64,000 bases of DNA from Fasciola hepatica (Eukaryota > Platyhelminthes > Trematoda > Plagiorchiida > Fasciolidae). Location: the NCBI GenBank assembly GCA_948099385.1, contig CANUEZ040000205.1, positions 930,001 through 994,000 of the forward strand, in the 5' to 3' direction. Shown in pieces: positions 61,605 to 64,000 of the stretch. Position 1 is the stretch's first letter. Every line of letters starts with the position of its first letter. The notes under the pieces are model-generated. The model was not told the DNA's origin and made no database searches. It saw nothing but the letters and a program-made list of their open reading frames with translations. A program made the position numbers and the translations under genes.

Positions 61605-64000
61605 TTGTGGTTTGGGTGCTCGACTGACATTCGTTCACCCCAACCCTTGTTCGTGTCCCCGTGTGGGCTCTGTCCATGTGCAATGCTCATGATTCCCTTA
61701 GCGGATCAAACAGCTGTACAGTGCTTCCATCATTTTCAATGGTCAGTTCAGTGTTCAAGCTGCATGGAGAATCATATTATACAAATCTACTCTGCTACTG
61801 CTCTATTGCATTGTATGAGCAATCTGTGTGGATTGTTCATAAGGGAATGCCTTGGTTTTATTTAGGCCCATAAATAGAGAAGTGATGGAACATAGGATTG
61901 GATCGGTGTGCGAGAATTTGGTTGTTACCGTTCAAAGCGAAAACGAAAGCCGAAGCCAATTTGGGGATTGTGCTATATCATGTATTGTATATGTTGAACA
62001 AAGCGTTGAGACCCATATCGGATAGCCTTGTGGTTTGGGTGTTCGACTGACATTCGTTCACCCCAACCCTTGTTCGTGTCCCCGTGTGGGCTCTGTCCAT
62101 GTGCAATGCTCATGATTCCCTTAGCGGATCAAACAGCTGTACAGTGCTTCCATAATTTTCAATGGTCAGTTCAGTGTTCAAGCTGCATGGAGAATCATAT
62201 TATACAAATCTACTCTGCTACTGCTCTATTGCATTGTATGAGCAATCTGTGTGGATTGTTCATAAGGGAATGCCTTGGTTTTACTTGGGCCCATAAATAG
62301 AGAAGTGATGGAACATAGGATTGGATCGGTGTGCGAGAATTTGGTTGTTACCGTTCAAAGCGAAAGCGAAAGCCGAAGCCAATTTGGGGATTTTGCTATA
62401 TCATGTATTGTATATGTTGAACAAAGCGTTGAGACCCATATCGGATAGCCTTGTGGTTTGGGTGTTCGACTGACAATCGTTCACCCCAACCCTTGTTCGT
62501 GTCTCCGAGTGGGCTCTGTCCATGTGCAATGCTCATGATTCCCTTAGCGGATCAAACAGCTGTACAGTGCTTCCATAATTTTCAATGGTCAGTTCAGTGT
62601 TCAAACTGCACGGAGAATCATATTATACAAATCTACTCTGCTACTGCTCTATTGCATTGTATGAGCAATCTGTGTGGATTGTTCATAGGGGAATGCCTTG
62701 GTTTTACTTAGGCCCATAAATAGAGAAGTGATGGAACATAGGATTGGATCGGTGTGCGAGAATTTGGTTGTTACCATTCAAAGCGAAAGCGAAAGCCGAA
62801 GCCAATTTGGGGATGGTGCTATATCATGTAGTGTATATGTTGAACAATGCGTTGAGACTCATATCGGATAGCCTTGTGGTTTGGGTGCTCGACTGACATT
62901 CGTTCACTCCAACCCTTGTTCGTGTCCCCGTGTGGGCTCTGTCCATGTGCAATGCTCATGATTCCCTTAGCGGATCAAACAGCTGTACAGTGCTTCCATA
63001 ATTTTCAATGGTCAGTTCAGTGTTCAAGCTGCATGGAGAATCATATTATACAAATCTACTCTGCTACTGCTCTATTGCATTGTATGAGCAATCTGTGTGG
63101 ATTGTTCATAAGGGAATGCCTTGGTTTTATTTAGGCCCATAAATAGAGAAGTGATGGAACATAGGATTGGATCGGTGTGCGAGAATTTGGTTGTTACCGT
63201 TCAAAGCGAAAACGAAAGCCGAAGCCAATTTGGGGATTGTGCTATATCATGTATTGTATATGTTGAACAAAGCGTTGAGACCCATATCGGATAGCCTTGT
63301 GGTTTGGGTGTTCGACTGACATTCGTTCACCCCAACCCTTGTTCGTGTCCCCGTGTGGGCTCTGTCCATGTGCAATGCTCATGATTCCCTTAGCGGATCA
63401 AACAGCTGTACAGTGCTTCCATAATTTTCAATGGTCAGTTCAGTGTTCAAGCTGCATGGAGAATCATATTATACAAATCTACTCTGCTACTGCTCTATTG
63501 CATTGTATGAGCAATCTGTGTGGATTGTTCATAGGGGAATGCCTTGGTTTTACTTAGGCCCATAAATGGAGAAGTGATGGAACATAGGATTGGATCGGTG
63601 TGCGAGAATTTGGTTGTTACCGTTCAAAGCGAAAGCGAAAGCCGAAGCCAATTTGGGGATTTTGCTATATCATGTATTGTATATGTTGAACAAAGCGTTG
63701 AGACCCATATCGGATAGCCTTGTGGTTTGGGTGTTCGACTGACAATCGTTCACCCCAACCCTTGTTCGTGTCTCCGAGTGGGCTCTGTCCATGTGCAATG
63801 CTCATGATTCCCTTAGCGGATCAAACAGCTGTACAGTGCTTCCATAATTTTCAATGGTCAGTTCAGTGTTCAAACTGCACGGAGAATCATATTATACAAA
63901 TCTACTCTGCTACTGCTCTATTGCATTGTATGAGCAATCTGTGTGGATTGTTCATAGGGGAATGCCTTGGTTTTACTTAGGCCCATAAATAGAGAAGTGA
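61605..64000 (-). repeat. Array B, block B11: trimer HOR of 1,269 bp, second copy cut by the window end
   Basis: The monomers at 61,605, 62,028 and 62,451 pair with 62,874, 63,297 and 63,720. Marks are GAACAATGCGTTGAGACTC with TTGGGTGCTCGAC (first pair), GCGAAAACGAAAGCC just before the second pair, and TTCAAACTGCACGGAG with CATAGGGGAATGCC (third pair). The end of 63,297 already carries CATAGGGG, unlike 62,028. The window ends inside the sixth monomer. Confidence 0.85.

Larger units (their letters stand above)
25957..64000 (-). repeat. Satellite array B, ~90 tandem monomers of 423 bp, inverted relative to array A
   Basis: Monomers recur every 423 bp, for example at 26,053, 26,476, 26,899, 27,322 and so on to 63,720, using TTGTGGTTTGGG as anchor. 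A few are 424 or 425 bp. The reverse complement of a B monomer aligns along its whole length with an A monomer. It shares TTTGTATAATATGATT, GCAGCTTGAAC, GGAAGCACTGTACAGCTGTTT, CACAAGGCTATCCG, CTCAACGCTTTGTTCAACAT, CATGATATAGCAC and TCGCACACCGATC. B is therefore a sister subfamily reading on the minus strand. The array continues past the window end. It shows clear higher-order structure, listed separately. Confidence 0.97.

Noticed and set aside
1..64000. CRISPR array
   Set aside because: The period is over 400 bp and whole monomers are homologous. There are no short direct repeats with unique spacers and no cas genes.

Overview
The whole 64 kb window is satellite DNA. I see no gene, RNA gene, transposon or single-copy stretch. 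It is built from about 150 tandem copies of one roughly 0.42-0.43 kb monomer family, in two diverged subfamilies that occupy separate blocks in opposite orientation. This points to a eukaryotic centromeric, pericentromeric or other heterochromatic array. I do not recognise the family and cannot name the organism. CpG is fairly well retained in the monomers, which argues weakly against a heavily CpG-methylated vertebrate germ line.

Left block, subfamily A: positions 1 to about 25,937, plus-strand orientation, about 60 monomers. Most are 431 bp, with 425, 426, 436 and 446 bp versions. Length follows 411 + 5n, where n is the number of GATTA-type pentamers in a microsatellite inside each monomer. 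Each A monomer also holds a cluster of short dyads within about 66 bp.

Junction: around 25,938-25,957 the array switches to subfamily B in the opposite orientation. The join contains a perfect 10-bp tandem duplication (TAACAATCCT twice), and B begins at the edge of its own hexamer tract.

Right block, subfamily B: about 25,957-64,000, about 90 monomers of 423 bp (some 424 or 425). Its reverse complement aligns with A along the full monomer (about 70 % by eye), with subfamily-specific tracts: GATTA pentamers in A and AAAGCG-type hexamers in B. B shows layered higher-order repeats (HORs): tetramers of about 1,692 bp at 27.3-30.7, 34.9-38.3 and 43.8-47.2 kb; a 1,271-bp trimer at 48.5-53.1 kb; a five-monomer duplication at 53.1-57.4 kb; a loose 846-bp dimer at 58-61.6 kb; and a 1,269-bp trimer at the right edge. 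Several hybrid monomers mark unequal exchange.

Short open frames recur once per monomer on both strands. I judge them non-coding: most on the plus strand start at TTG, each ends within its monomer, and amino-acid-changing differences are common between copies. The most useful observations are the inverted A/B junction, the pentamer length rule, the dyad cluster with its alternative sequence class, and the nested HORs with readable crossover scars.
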